Positions 1-8,497 of a stretch of DNA of 64,000 nucleotides are shown here, one piece after another. Source of the DNA: DASPLX01 sp035627375. GTDB taxonomy: Bacteria > Pseudomonadota > Gammaproteobacteria > Burkholderiales > Burkholderiaceae_D. The stretch lies in assembly GCA_035627375.1 (NCBI GenBank), contig DASPLX010000010.1, forward strand, positions 1 through 64,000. Direction: 5' to 3'. A model generated the notes under the pieces. That model was not told the DNA's origin. It saw only the letters and a list, made by a program, of their open reading frames with translations, and ran no database searches. Every line of letters starts with the position of its first letter. Position 1 is the stretch's first letter. Made by a program: the position numbers and the translations under genes.

Positions 1-2
1 GC

Positions 3-140
3 ATCGACGAACAGGCCGACGCGTTCGTCACGCATTTGACCAGCTTGTCGAATCGAATGGCACTGCAAACCTCGGGCGTATTATCCGAACATTTTTGGTT
101 GCAACGCGTTTTATCAAAATATTTTTGCGGACCTGCTTAG
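3..140 (+). CDS. Possible 3' end of a gene entering from the left edge
   Basis: A plus-strand frame is open from the window edge to a TAG at 138-140 (45 codons). The first 25 codons have the high third-position GC of native genes here; the last 20 are AT-rich, and the change falls close to the TTATCCGAACA motif at 81-91. This would fit a chromosomal gene whose tail was replaced at that point. I do not recognise the product, and it could be chance openness. The last 27 bases overlap the end of the convergent gene at 114-725. Confidence 0.25.
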   Translation: MDEQADAFVTHLTSLSNRMALQTSGVLSEHFWLQRVLSKYFCGPA

Positions 141-725
141 CTCTTGAATGGTGAGCTTCAGATATCTGAGTTCCTGAGGAATGTCTACATCCGCCTTGAA
201 GTCCTCAAAGTACTTCGTCACCTCGTTTCCTCTTACCACGTACGTCAGCACGGGGCGACCGGCGAGAAAATCTCGGCGCACAAGCTGAACCAATTCGTCG
301 ATGGCTGCAGAATTCAGGCGAATGGAGCCAAGGGTGATGTTCGAGGAGTAGATCTGCTCGGGCACTGTTCCGGAGTGACCGCTGCCCTGGTCAGTCTTCC
401 CTGGGTCGTGAGGGAATGCTTGAAACGTCCCACAGGAGCCAAGCGAAGTCGACCACTTTCCTCGCAAACTTCCCTCCGAGGTTAGGTCGGCTTCGGCGGT
501 GAGATTACCAAGCTCCGTTCCAGGCTCCGCCTGCAGGGGGATGCCCACAAGGCGGAGTCTGCCATCGAACTCCCCGGTCACATGGTAGACGGCGATGCCG
601 AACTGCGTGTCCATAAAGTGGAGAGTGCCGCTGACCGTCGGCCCATCCGACTCTAGGTCAAGGAACAGGTTGCCTGTGTTCGTTCCGTAGACGTGTCCCG
701 CCCAGAGCTTTCCGAGAGTTGCCAT
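114..725 (-). CDS. Hypothetical cassette-type protein (fourth gene of the array)
   Basis: A 203-residue soluble protein of unknown function. I chose the ATG at 725 because the longer frame, to 824, runs through the attC-like palindrome at 736-791. The first 90 residues look like a compact beta-rich domain (YGTNTGNLF, VSGTLHFMDTQFG, GEFDGRLRL). A Gly/Ser-rich linker follows, then a more helical tail of about 70 residues (IDELVQLVRRDF). No signal peptide, membrane segment or catalytic motif is evident. It is the last of four genes pointing leftward that are separated by attC-like palindromes, and its start lies 10 bases beyond one of them, as expected for a gene cassette. Codon use is less GC-rich than in the core genes. 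Confidence 0.6.
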   Translation of the reverse strand: MATLGKLWAGHVYGTNTGNLFLDLESDGPTVSGTLHFMDTQFGIAVYHVTGEFDGRLRLVGIPLQAEPGTELGNLTAEADLTSEGSLRGKWSTSLGSCGTFQAFPHDPGKTDQGSGHSGTVPEQIYSSNITLGSIRLNSAAIDELVQLVRRDFLAGRPVLTYVVRGNEVTKYFEDFKADVDIPQELRYLKLTIQELSRSAKIF

Positions 726-735
726 CTTTTTGTGT

Positions 736-791
736 GCCCTAACGATTATGTTGACTGGCGCGAAGCGTCGGTGTCGAGTGATGAGATGGGC
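736..791 (-). repeat. attC-like imperfect palindrome (degenerate)
   Basis: On the minus strand the outer boxes are GCCCATC and GTTAGGGC, resembling RYYYAAC and GTTRRRY with one mismatch in the first. Inside lies a hairpin (ACACCGACGC, TTC, GCGCC) that closely matches the centre of the site at 2316-2372. The length of 56 bp is within the attC range, and the next gene starts 10 bases downstream. The weak left box suggests decay or a shift caused by the IS remnant beside it. Confidence 0.45.
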
Positions 792-868
792 TCCCTCTGT
801 CTTTTTGCGCCACAGCAAGCGCACTGGTCAACGTGGGGACGGGGATCAGTCAACAAAAGGAGTCCACC

Positions 869-1162
869 ATGCATACTACTACCGTAGCCGTTGACTTGGC
901 CGAATCTGCATTTCAACTCGCAGTCGCCGATGCCGCCTCACGCGTCATCGAACAACATCGCCTCACGCGCAGCCAGTTCGAGCGCTGGTTCATCAACCGC
1001 AATGTTTCGCTTGTCATCATGGAGGTCTGCGGCTCGGCGCACCATTGGGCTCGCCAGCTCAACGCTCTCGGCATCGATGTTAAGCTCCTTCCGGCTGCCT
1101 ACATTCGCGCCTCCGTCAAGCACAACAAGACCGATGCTAGGCGTCCAGCAAGCCCCGACTGA
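869..1162 (+). pseudogene. Truncated IS110/IS1111-type transposase
   Basis: The ATG at 869 follows an AAGGAG ribosome site. About 91 residues match the N-terminal RNase H-like DEDD domain of IS110-family transposases: the first catalytic Asp in VAVDLAESAF, the Glu in IMEVCGSAHHWARQ, and the third in NKTDA. Homology stops abruptly after KTDA near base 1140 and the frame ends at 1162, against the usual 320-400 residues. It is therefore an inactive remnant with its 3' two-thirds deleted. It lies antisense to the cassette genes, at the boundary between two of them. Some IS1111-group elements are known to target attC sites, so the position may not be accidental. Confidence 0.8.
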
Positions 1163-1169
1163 GGGATTC

Positions 1170-1832
1170 TCATGCAAGGCGTTGGATGTCGCCTATCCGT
1201 AGCGTCGTGTCAATGACTTCGAGTGTGAATGTCGCGGAGCCTGGCAGACCATCCGCATCAATGTAGTTCAGCGTCGCGATGGAAGTGACGTCTTCGGTCT
1301 TTTTGAAGGACAGATTCATGATTTCACCATTCGGGACAAGAGCAAGATTGTGGTGTGATAGCTGTCCCAGCGGCGGCGCGAACTGCATACGCAGTTTCGT
1401 TGCGGTGTTGCCAACATTCACGACCTTAAGCTTGAACTCAATCTCCGACCCACTGCGGATCGTCGAAGACAGTTGGGGAACGAACTTTGGACGCGCCGCA
1501 TCGCGTCTTCGCTCTCTTTCTTCTTCCAGCGCGCGGAGTTCCTGCTTCATCTGCTCGCGGCTGACCGCGACCAACTCGCTTTGCTGAACGACAGACGCGC
1601 GCAGCTCTTCCGCTTGGAGCTTGAGCGCCTCTGTACTGTGGCGAAGTTCTTCACCCTGCTGCAGGTAGCCTAAGACGAGCCAGAGAAACGCCAGAGGAGC
1701 AAAGAAGCCAGCAAAGAAGTCGCCCCAGGCGTTCAGTTCAGAAGGGCGATTCTGAGTGAACGCCAAGTAGGCTGCTAATGTGAGCCATAGAACCGTCAAC
1801 ACGATGCCAAGCATGAAGCGCTTGTCCTTCAT
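1170..1832 (-). CDS. Membrane-anchored coiled-coil protein (third cassette gene)
   Basis: A 220-residue protein with two N-terminal hydrophobic segments (about residues 7-24 and 37-57). A charged coiled coil follows from about 60 to 115 (repeats of LKLQAEELRA and ALEEERERRRD), then a beta-rich C-terminal domain of about 100 residues (FKLKVVNVGNTATKL) that looks immunoglobulin- or CARDB-like. The topology suggests an inner-membrane hairpin with cytoplasmic coil. Proteins with this layout are common and uncharacterised. A GGAG site lies upstream of the ATG at 1832. The last codons contain ATCCAAC, which matches the attC box RYYYAAC, so the original site after this gene may have been split by the IS remnant. 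Confidence 0.7.
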   Translation of the reverse strand: MKDKRFMLGIVLTVLWLTLAAYLAFTQNRPSELNAWGDFFAGFFAPLAFLWLVLGYLQQGEELRHSTEALKLQAEELRASVVQQSELVAVSREQMKQELRALEEERERRRDAARPKFVPQLSSTIRSGSEIEFKLKVVNVGNTATKLRMQFAPPLGQLSHHNLALVPNGEIMNLSFKKTEDVTSIATLNYIDADGLPGSATFTLEVIDTTLRIGDIQRLA

Positions 1833-1863
1833 TCAGCGATCTCCGTCGGATTGCAGTTCGGGC

Positions 1864-1932
1864 GCCTGACGTTCGACATGAACGGCACGGCCCGACCTAC
1901 CGGGACATGTCCGCTCGATGGAGGGGGTAGGT
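1864..1932 (-). repeat. attC-like imperfect palindrome between cassettes 2 and 3
   Basis: A 69-bp imperfect palindrome lies between the stop at 1946 and the next start at 1832. On the minus strand its end boxes are ACCTACC and GTCAGGC, each one base from RYYYAAC and GTTRRRY. Inner arms GGACATG and CATGTC flank a GC-rich core. Placement right after the upstream stop, with the same orientation as 2316-2372, supports the attC reading; the imperfect boxes suggest decay. Confidence 0.5.
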
Positions 1933-1945
1933 GCGTGCATCGAAC

Positions 1946-2305
1946 TCAGAGCCACACGAACGACAGCGCGGGCCAGACAACTGCGCCAGCCACGATAAAC
2001 AGAGTAAGGAACAGCGAGGCGTACCAGCGAACACCGAGTTGAACTGCATTCGGCAGTTTGCCAATGAGCGTGCTGCCCGGCTGCAAGTTGCCGCGTTCCG
2101 GGTGAAACCAGACGCATGCGCAGAGCAACGCCCAAGGCGCGAGGATCACCGGACCAGCGAGCATGCTGGCGACCGCGACGACCTGCACTGAACCGTACCA
2201 GAAGGCAGCCAAGAGCAGCGCCATACCAAGCAACGAGATGACAAGGAACCACCAGCGGCGAGCGAACCAACGGGCGGCTGTTCGCGTGAAGAAACTCGGG
2301 GGCAT
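1946..2305 (-). CDS. Small hydrophobic membrane protein (second cassette gene)
   Basis: A 119-residue protein with a basic N-terminus (FFTRTAARWFARRWW) and three or four hydrophobic stretches covering most of the chain. It ends in a hydrophobic segment (LFLTLFIVAGAVVWPALSF). No enzymatic motif is visible, and it is probably an inner-membrane protein. I prefer the ATG at 2305; a GTG at 2317 would begin inside the attC-like box at 2316-2322. The start lies 11 bases after that site and the stop 14 bases before the next one, the compact packaging expected of an integron cassette. Function is unknown. Confidence 0.6.
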   Translation of the reverse strand: MPPSFFTRTAARWFARRWWFLVISLLGMALLLAAFWYGSVQVVAVASMLAGPVILAPWALLCACVWFHPERGNLQPGSTLIGKLPNAVQLGVRWYASLFLTLFIVAGAVVWPALSFVWL

Positions 2306-2315
2306 GGCGACAAGC

Positions 2316-2372
2316 ACCTAACGTAACAGTTCACCAGCGCCGAAGGCGTCGGTGTGCAACAGCATGTTAAAT
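2316..2372 (-). repeat. attC-like recombination site (best match in the array)
   Basis: Both ends match the attC consensus exactly: ATTTAAC (RYYYAAC) and GTTAGGT (GTTRRRY) on the minus strand, 57 bp end to end. Inner arms GTTGCACACC and GGTGAAC, and the core GACGCC, TTC, GGCGC, form the expected bulged hairpin. The stop codon of the upstream gene lies inside the first box and the next gene starts 11 bases beyond the second. Confidence 0.7.
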
Positions 2373-2684
2373 GGCTGCGCGTTGTATCGCATCTCTATCC
2401 TCATTTGGAAAGTGTTTCCAAGTGGTGTTCTCACCTAACTGCAGATCTACGTTCATTTCGTCCCGGACAACCTTCACAATGTGCTCGAACCACTGCGCGT
2501 ACTTTCCATCCTTTTGGGTAGAGAACTTAAACGTCTTTCGATCAGGGTCCCAATAAACGCCTGTTGCTGCACGATATACATACTGGTATGAAGGTTTGCC
2601 GCCGCTCTCCAACTGAAGCAAGAGCTCTCCATCCTCCAAAAGCTCTACGGTCGATATCACTTCCGTATTCATCGATGTAGCCAT
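2367..2684 (-). CDS. Hypothetical protein (first cassette gene)
   Basis: A 105-residue soluble protein. The N-terminal half is beta-rich (ISTVELLEDGELLLQLE, then YQYVYRAATGVYWDP). The C-terminal half is mostly helical and acidic/aromatic (YAQWFEHIVKVVRDEM). I recall similar short proteins from integron gene cassettes, but no function is known to me. The start could be the ATG at 2684 or the one four codons further in. The TAA stop overlaps the attC box at 2366-2372. Codon use is AT-richer than in the core genes. As the gene furthest from the tail of the array it would be the most recently inserted cassette if an integrase once acted from this side. Confidence 0.65.
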   Translation of the reverse strand: MATSMNTEVISTVELLEDGELLLQLESGGKPSYQYVYRAATGVYWDPDRKTFKFSTQKDGKYAQWFEHIVKVVRDEMNVDLQLGENTTWKHFPNEDRDAIQRAAI

Positions 2685-2689
2685 TTAAT

Positions 2690-3011
2690 GGTACTTATCC
2701 GGACAGGAAGAAGCTGATAAGCACTGTCCGGTATCCGTTGCGAACCCGCATACTACCTAGGCCATTTGAAAATTGTCGACTTATACGGACAGCTAAAAGT
2801 CTCCGAAAGGTGGACAGCCGTGTTAATCCGTAAGTTGATGTACAAGTGTAGAGATAAATTATCCTGTGAGCAACAAAGTAGCAGTTCTTTACTGTCTGAA
2901 CGACTGCTTTCCGAATAGAACACAAATGTCCGGATTTGGCCGAATCGAGAAGTTCGGCAGTTTCAAGTTGCGATGAAATCTGACATCACGCAACAGATCA
3001 CATCGCGGTTA
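2690..3011. other. Non-coding junction with repeated TGTCCGG motifs
   Basis: No credible gene. TGTCC(G) or its complement occurs at least five times (near 2699, 2725, 2783, 2812 and 2927). One pair forms an 8-bp inverted repeat, CCGGACAG with CTGTCCGG, spaced by about 18 bases. The stretch is AT-rich and begins where the cassette genes end and the broken nuclease-like pseudogene breaks off. Repeated terminal motifs of this kind occur at ends of IS21-family elements, so it may be IS-end debris; I have no firm identification. Confidence 0.4.
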
Positions 3012-3248
3012 CTACATATGAATATTCTGCGTTGTGGTCGTCGCGGAATGAAATGAACTCTTCAACTGCACGTGGCGCGTCACGCCGTGCGCTTCCAATA
3101 CGACATCATGCCCTGAGCGATCGATCGACGGCTGCGATACTTCAAGCGTTGCTCCGTGCCCGAGCTATGAGTATTTCAGCAATTCACCGATCAATAGATG
3201 TTCGAGCAGCCGTTCCCTGTAGAAGGACTGGTGAGTGTCCAGGCTCAT
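3012..3248 (-). pseudogene. Remnant of a nuclease-like protein, third gene of the zeta operon
   Basis: The frame starts with ATG at 3248, three bases after the preceding stop. It reads 27 residues (SFYRERLLEHLLIGELLK) to a TAG at 3167-3165, then continues in the same frame for about 50 more residues before two stops at 3014. The second part contains SQPSIDRSGHDVVLEA and RHVQLKSS. An Asp followed by a QLK is the pattern of PD-(D/E)XK nuclease-fold proteins, which is my inference. The internal stop sits where a Trp would be expected and the 3' end is missing, so the gene is dead. I recall intact relatives downstream of zeta-like kinases in other proteobacteria. Confidence 0.6.
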
Positions 3249-3251
3249 CAG

Positions 3252-3422
3252 TCAGTGGTTGGCGGGCGACGTCGCCGCGCGAGGTTCGTCATCAAGGAAA
3301 CCGAGCTTGCGAGCTCGTTCCACGGCTTCGGCTATCGCTTGACGCACAAGACGTTCCACCGTTTCGCTATCACGCAATTTTTCGGCGATGGGGTCGTTCA
3401 GATCGATTGAATCATGTTCCAT
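3252..3422 (-). CDS. Small acidic helical protein downstream of the zeta kinase, putative antitoxin
   Basis: A 56-residue protein whose ATG at 3422 lies 25 bases inside the end of the zeta-like gene, in another frame, so the two are probably translationally coupled. Sequence features: SIDLNDPIAEKLRDSETVER, then a helix rich in Val/Arg/Glu (LVRQAIAEAVERARKLGF) and a short acidic tail. It is too short for the classical epsilon antitoxin, but its fixed place after a zeta-like kinase suggests a partner or neutralising protein. The next gene, the nuclease-like pseudogene, starts three bases after its stop. The function is inferred only from context. Confidence 0.6.
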   Translation of the reverse strand: MEHDSIDLNDPIAEKLRDSETVERLVRQAIAEAVERARKLGFLDDEPRAATSPANH

Positions 3423-3973
3423 GTTGATACCTCAAAAATCCGAGTCGATTCATTCATGCCGCCTTCCGCGACTATTCTGGTGTTGGAAGAATCCGAATTG
3501 TCGAATATGCGCCAGTTGTCGGCGATGGGTAGGTATAGCGAGCGGAAATTTTGTGCACTACGTGTGTAGCGGCGTTCGATCACATCAGGAGGTATTGTAT
3601 GACCACCCATCTTCGCGCGTAAACTCACGCGCTGCTGTGCCAAGGCAACGCTTTCCAGCCAAACAAAGAATATATCGACGCGGTAGCCTTGCGCTTTCAG
3701 GTTGGCCAAAAAAACGGAAAACGAGCGACTCGATAGCGTCGATTCGAAGGCGAAGCTCTTGCCGGAATTAGCCAACTCTTGCATACGTTTGAGCATGATG
3801 CGGCCAGCTTCGAATGCAGCTCCTTCCGGATTGAATGCGGAAAGGCCGGCTGCAATTTGGTCGGCATTCACGAAATCGGGGATGGCGAGATAGTCGCGCA
3901 AGATCAGTGGGGCGATAGTCGATTTGCCTGCGCCATTGGGGCCGCCGATCACGATTACATGTGGTTGGGACAT
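3398..3973 (-). CDS. Zeta-toxin-family P-loop kinase
   Basis: A 191-residue P-loop protein of the zeta-toxin/AAA_33 group. The Walker A motif is GGPNGAGKST (residues 10-19); FVNADQIAAGL carries the Asp typical of the substrate site; FAFESTLSS and the later VIERRYTRS supply conserved Glu and Arg residues. Classical zeta toxins phosphorylate UDP-N-acetylglucosamine and are held in check by epsilon; the substrate of this short chromosomal form is not known. It heads a three-gene operon with a 56-residue protein overlapping its end and a nuclease-like pseudogene. Since the third gene is broken, the module may be decaying, but the kinase reading frame is intact. Confidence 0.85.
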   Translation of the reverse strand: MSQPHVIVIGGPNGAGKSTIAPLILRDYLAIPDFVNADQIAAGLSAFNPEGAAFEAGRIMLKRMQELANSGKSFAFESTLSSRSFSVFLANLKAQGYRVDIFFVWLESVALAQQRVSLRAKMGGHTIPPDVIERRYTRSAQNFRSLYLPIADNWRIFDNSDSSNTRIVAEGGMNESTRIFEVSTWNMIQSI

Positions 3974-4030
3974 GCTCTTTTTCAGTTCACTTCACATAGC
4001 GGATCGTGACGCATCATGTAGTCTTCCTCT

Positions 4031-4465
4031 TTACGGCTTTTCGTATCGGAATACCGCCATAATGGAGTTACTTTGAATTCCTTGGTCGGTGCCTACTCTG
4101 TCACTACGAAGAAGAACAACGCCATCGCCTGTCGCTTGCTTAACCAAATCTGCTACTTGCGAACGATTAAATTTACCGAAAATGAGGTTGTCGAACGGAT
4201 CGTCGGACCGGATCTGGGAGATAACGCCAATCACGCGGAAAGTTTTGTCTGGTTCGCCCTTAATCCAGAATTCAATCCCTTCGGTGGTTTCTACAGCTCC
4301 ACCCTTTCCGGTAAGTATCGTAGGTTCTCCTCGCCAAGGCGTGAACTGCGTTTCGGTACCTATCATTGCAGCACAACCAGCCAATGTAGTGACTAAGGTT
4401 ATCGCAATGCCGATGGTCTTCCAATGCAGATTCCAAGAATGCTGAGGCAGAGCTTTTCGCTTCAT
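4031..4465 (-). CDS. Hypothetical lipoprotein
   Basis: A 144-residue protein with a positively charged N-terminus, a hydrophobic stretch (IGIAITLVTTLAGC) and a lipobox ending LAGC, so it is probably lipidated and attached to a membrane. The ATG at 4465 is chosen over one at 4516 because an AGGAAAT ribosome site precedes it. The mature part is beta-rich (GVISQIRSDDPFD, then VADLVKQATGDGVVLLRSD), a pattern seen in small stress-type lipoproteins of unknown role. It lies 38 bases after the glnS stop on the same strand and may be read through from glnS. GC content is lower than in glnS, suggesting the accessory block begins here. Confidence 0.65.
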   Translation of the reverse strand: MKRKALPQHSWNLHWKTIGIAITLVTTLAGCAAMIGTETQFTPWRGEPTILTGKGGAVETTEGIEFWIKGEPDKTFRVIGVISQIRSDDPFDNLIFGKFNRSQVADLVKQATGDGVVLLRSDRVGTDQGIQSNSIMAVFRYEKP

Positions 4466-4503
4466 TCTAATTTCCTCCCAACTTCTATAAGCCTCGCGAA
4501 CTG

Positions 4504-6264
<1,761 letters not shown>

Positions 6265-6400
6265 GAATACGGTTAGGAAAGAGCCGGTTTGGCCGGGGTT
6301 ATCGTGGAATCGCGCCATTTTACCGTAGCGAACTTGTTTGCCCCACCGCGACGGCTTGGGGGCTTGCGCTGCGTCGGGCTTGCAATTTAAATAGAATGCG

Positions 6401-6417
6401 TTTATATTGAATATAAA
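6401..6417. promoter_or_regulatory. Candidate TetR-family operator (17-bp palindrome)
   Basis: A perfect inverted repeat, TTTATATT-G-AATATAAA, lies 22 bases before the TetR-type start. It sits inside an AT-rich island and is flanked by a second, looser pair (CAATTTAAATAG and CTACTTAAATTTG). Size and position fit an autoregulatory TetR operator covering the promoter of the regulator and its metallo-hydrolase partner. Binding is inferred. Confidence 0.55.
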
Positions 6418-6438
6418 TGAACTCTACTTAAATTTGAG

Positions 6439-7053
6439 ATGGCCTCGAGAACCTACGACAACTCGACGCGCAAGGAGGCGCAAGCCCAGACCATCCAGCG
6501 CATCATCGGCGCGACTGTCGAGTTGCATGCCGAGAAAGGCGCGTTGGCGACCAGTCATGCCGAGATCGCGGAGCGCGCCGGCGTATCGGTCGCGACCGTG
6601 TACAAGCATTTTCCGAACCGCAGTGCGTTGTTGCCGCATTGCATCGGGGCGGTGGCGGAAAGCGCGCCGCCGTTGGATGTTGAAGCGATCCTGTTCGAGG
6701 CCGATGCGGGCGAACGGCTGCGTTTGCTGGTCGAGACGGTGTTTCGACGCCATCGCTATTCTCATCCGTGGCTACGTTGGGTCGAGCGCGACGTCGCCGG
6801 GCTGCCGGAACTGGTTGATGTTCTGCAGGCGGGGCAGTCGGAGGTGGAGGGATTGGCGGACAAGGTGCTTGAGAACATCGCCGGTCCGGAAGTTCCGCCG
6901 CCGACTCGGGCATTTGCTTTCGCCTTGCTCGACTACGGATTCTGGCGGCGTCTCGAGCAGACGCTGGGCGACGCCGCCGAAGCCGACCGCATCGCGACGC
7001 ACGCGCTGCGGTTGTTCATCTTTGACTCCATGCGAGACCAGACAAGGAAATGA
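6439..7053 (+). CDS. TetR/AcrR-family transcriptional regulator
   Basis: A 204-residue repressor-type protein. The N-terminal helix-turn-helix spans residues 20-65 (HAEIAERAGVSVATVYKHF is the recognition part), followed by a divergent ligand-binding domain. The gene ends one base before the ATG of the metallo-beta-lactamase-fold gene, so the pair form an operon. The AT-rich upstream region holds a perfect 17-bp palindrome at 6401-6417, the likely site of autoregulation. The ligand is not predictable. A link to oxygen or redox stress is possible, because the partner resembles diiron oxygen-binding proteins, but that is inference. Confidence 0.88.
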   Translation: MASRTYDNSTRKEAQAQTIQRIIGATVELHAEKGALATSHAEIAERAGVSVATVYKHFPNRSALLPHCIGAVAESAPPLDVEAILFEADAGERLRLLVETVFRRHRYSHPWLRWVERDVAGLPELVDVLQAGQSEVEGLADKVLENIAGPEVPPPTRAFAFALLDYGFWRRLEQTLGDAAEADRIATHALRLFIFDSMRDQTRK

Positions 7054-7054
7054 C

Positions 7055-7798
7055 ATGACCGACCTGACACAACCCCAAGCCACCATCGATGAAATCGCCG
7101 ACGGCATTTACCGCATCTCGGTGCCGGTTCCTCCGGAAGCCATCGACGTCCCGGGCGGGTTTACGTTCAACCAATACTTGATCGTCGACGACAAGCCGCT
7201 TCTCTACCACACCGGCCCGCGCCAGATGTTTCCGCTGGTGCGCGATGCGATCGCGCGCGTGCTGCCGGTATCGCAACTGGCGTACATCGGTTTCTCTCAC
7301 TACGAGGCGGACGAGTGCGGTTCGCTGAACGATTTTCTCGAGCTCGCGCCGTCGGCGGTGCCGGTATGCACGGAGCTCGCGGCGGCGGTGTCGGTGAACG
7401 ACATCGCGCTGCGCCCGGCCAAGGCGATGGCCGATGGCGAAACGCTGGAGCTGGGCAAGCATCGCGTCCGCTGGTTCGCCACGCCGCACCTGCCGCACGG
7501 CTGGGAGTCCGGGATGGCTTTCGAGGAGACTACGCGCACCTTGCTGTGCGGCGATCTGTTCACCCAGCCGGGCTGCAGCCATGCGCCGTTGACCGAGGGC
7601 GATATTCTCGAATCGAGCGAGATGATGCGCGCGGGGATGGATTACTACGCCCATGGCCCGGATACGCGCCGGCACTTGGAGCGCCTGGCGGCGACCGAAC
7701 CCGCCGTATTGGCTTGCATGCATGGCAGCGCCTGGCGCGGCAACGGGGCCGCTTTGATCAAGACGTTGGCGGATCGGCTGGAGAGCGCGCAAGCTTGA
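7055..7798 (+). CDS. Metallo-beta-lactamase-fold protein resembling oxygen-binding diiron proteins
   Basis: A 247-residue MBL-fold protein. The first metal motif is SHYEADECG. In flavodiiron enzymes the pattern is HxExDH; here the last His is Glu, as in the ODP class of stand-alone diiron oxygen-binding proteins. Other putative ligands are His in PHLPHGW, Asp in LLCGDLF and His in ACMHGSAW. No flavodoxin domain is fused. Such proteins have been linked to oxygen sensing or reduction, but the activity of this one is unproven. The ATG at 7055 follows the regulator's stop by one base, so it is co-expressed with the TetR-type protein. A hydrolase role cannot be excluded. Confidence 0.75.
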   Translation: MTDLTQPQATIDEIADGIYRISVPVPPEAIDVPGGFTFNQYLIVDDKPLLYHTGPRQMFPLVRDAIARVLPVSQLAYIGFSHYEADECGSLNDFLELAPSAVPVCTELAAAVSVNDIALRPAKAMADGETLELGKHRVRWFATPHLPHGWESGMAFEETTRTLLCGDLFTQPGCSHAPLTEGDILESSEMMRAGMDYYAHGPDTRRHLERLAATEPAVLACMHGSAWRGNGAALIKTLADRLESAQA

Positions 7799-7937
7799 TA
7801 TGCGTCACGACGGCGCATTGCAAAACTGGCATTAATAGCCTCACTGGGAGGATGCGGGCCGAGCGCGGCGCGATGACGCATGCGCCGGTCCAGGTCAGAC
7901 CGCGCGGCAGTCGGCGCGCCTTTCAGGAGTGTGCTCG

Positions 7938-8357
7938 ATGATTGTCAAACGTGAAGACCTCGTGGCGGCGGCGCATGCGGGCGTCCTGCATTACAAGGAA
8001 GTCGACTCCTTGTTGATCTTCCTCGCCCAGCGCGAGATGACGGCGAAGAAGGCCGACGAGCAGCAGCAGTCGCTGCGCGGCAGGCGCGCCTGGCTGATGT
8101 ATTACCTGGCCGGCATGCTGGCGATCGGCGTGGCGACGCTGTGCAGCTATCTCTTCGTTTCCAAGGCCATGTTGTCGCTCGGCGCGTTCGCGGCCTTGTG
8201 GTTCACGCTGATCTATGCGTTGTCGGCGATGGGCGCGGCGGCGTGGCTCGGCTGGCGTCGCGGCGGCGTGGTGCGCGGCATGTTTTCCGTGTTCCTGATC
8301 GCCTTGATGCCGCTGGCGATCCTGCTGGCGCAGGAGATGATGCAGTTCATGGTTTAG
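7938..8357 (+). CDS. Small membrane protein with DUF2157-like N-terminus
   Basis: A 139-residue protein. The first 45 residues (VKREDLVAAAHAGVLHYKEVDSL) resemble the short cytoplasmic helix-turn-helix-like start found before membrane domains in DUF2157-type proteins. A basic loop is followed by three hydrophobic segments (about 54-77, 80-103, 112-136). The ATG at 7938 follows CAGGAGT, which fixes the start. No catalytic motif is seen. Upstream, 7799-7937 has no gene. Function unknown. Confidence 0.65.
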   Translation: MIVKREDLVAAAHAGVLHYKEVDSLLIFLAQREMTAKKADEQQQSLRGRRAWLMYYLAGMLAIGVATLCSYLFVSKAMLSLGAFAALWFTLIYALSAMGAAAWLGWRRGGVVRGMFSVFLIALMPLAILLAQEMMQFMV

Positions 8358-8497
8358 CGACGACATCCTTTCCTTGCCGCCGGATAGCCGATTGTTGCGC
8401 TCCGGCGGCGTTGACCGTGTGTCGCGGCGAATGAACTGACAGTTCTGATAAATGCACCAATAATGTAATTGGGGCTATTGATCGGGACAACGGCATC

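Noticed and set aside
1833..2270. A 145-codon minus-strand frame across the gap between cassette genes
   Set aside because: It runs through the attC-like palindrome at 1864-1932 and overlaps the second cassette gene in another frame; its Arg-rich composition is typical of translated palindromes.
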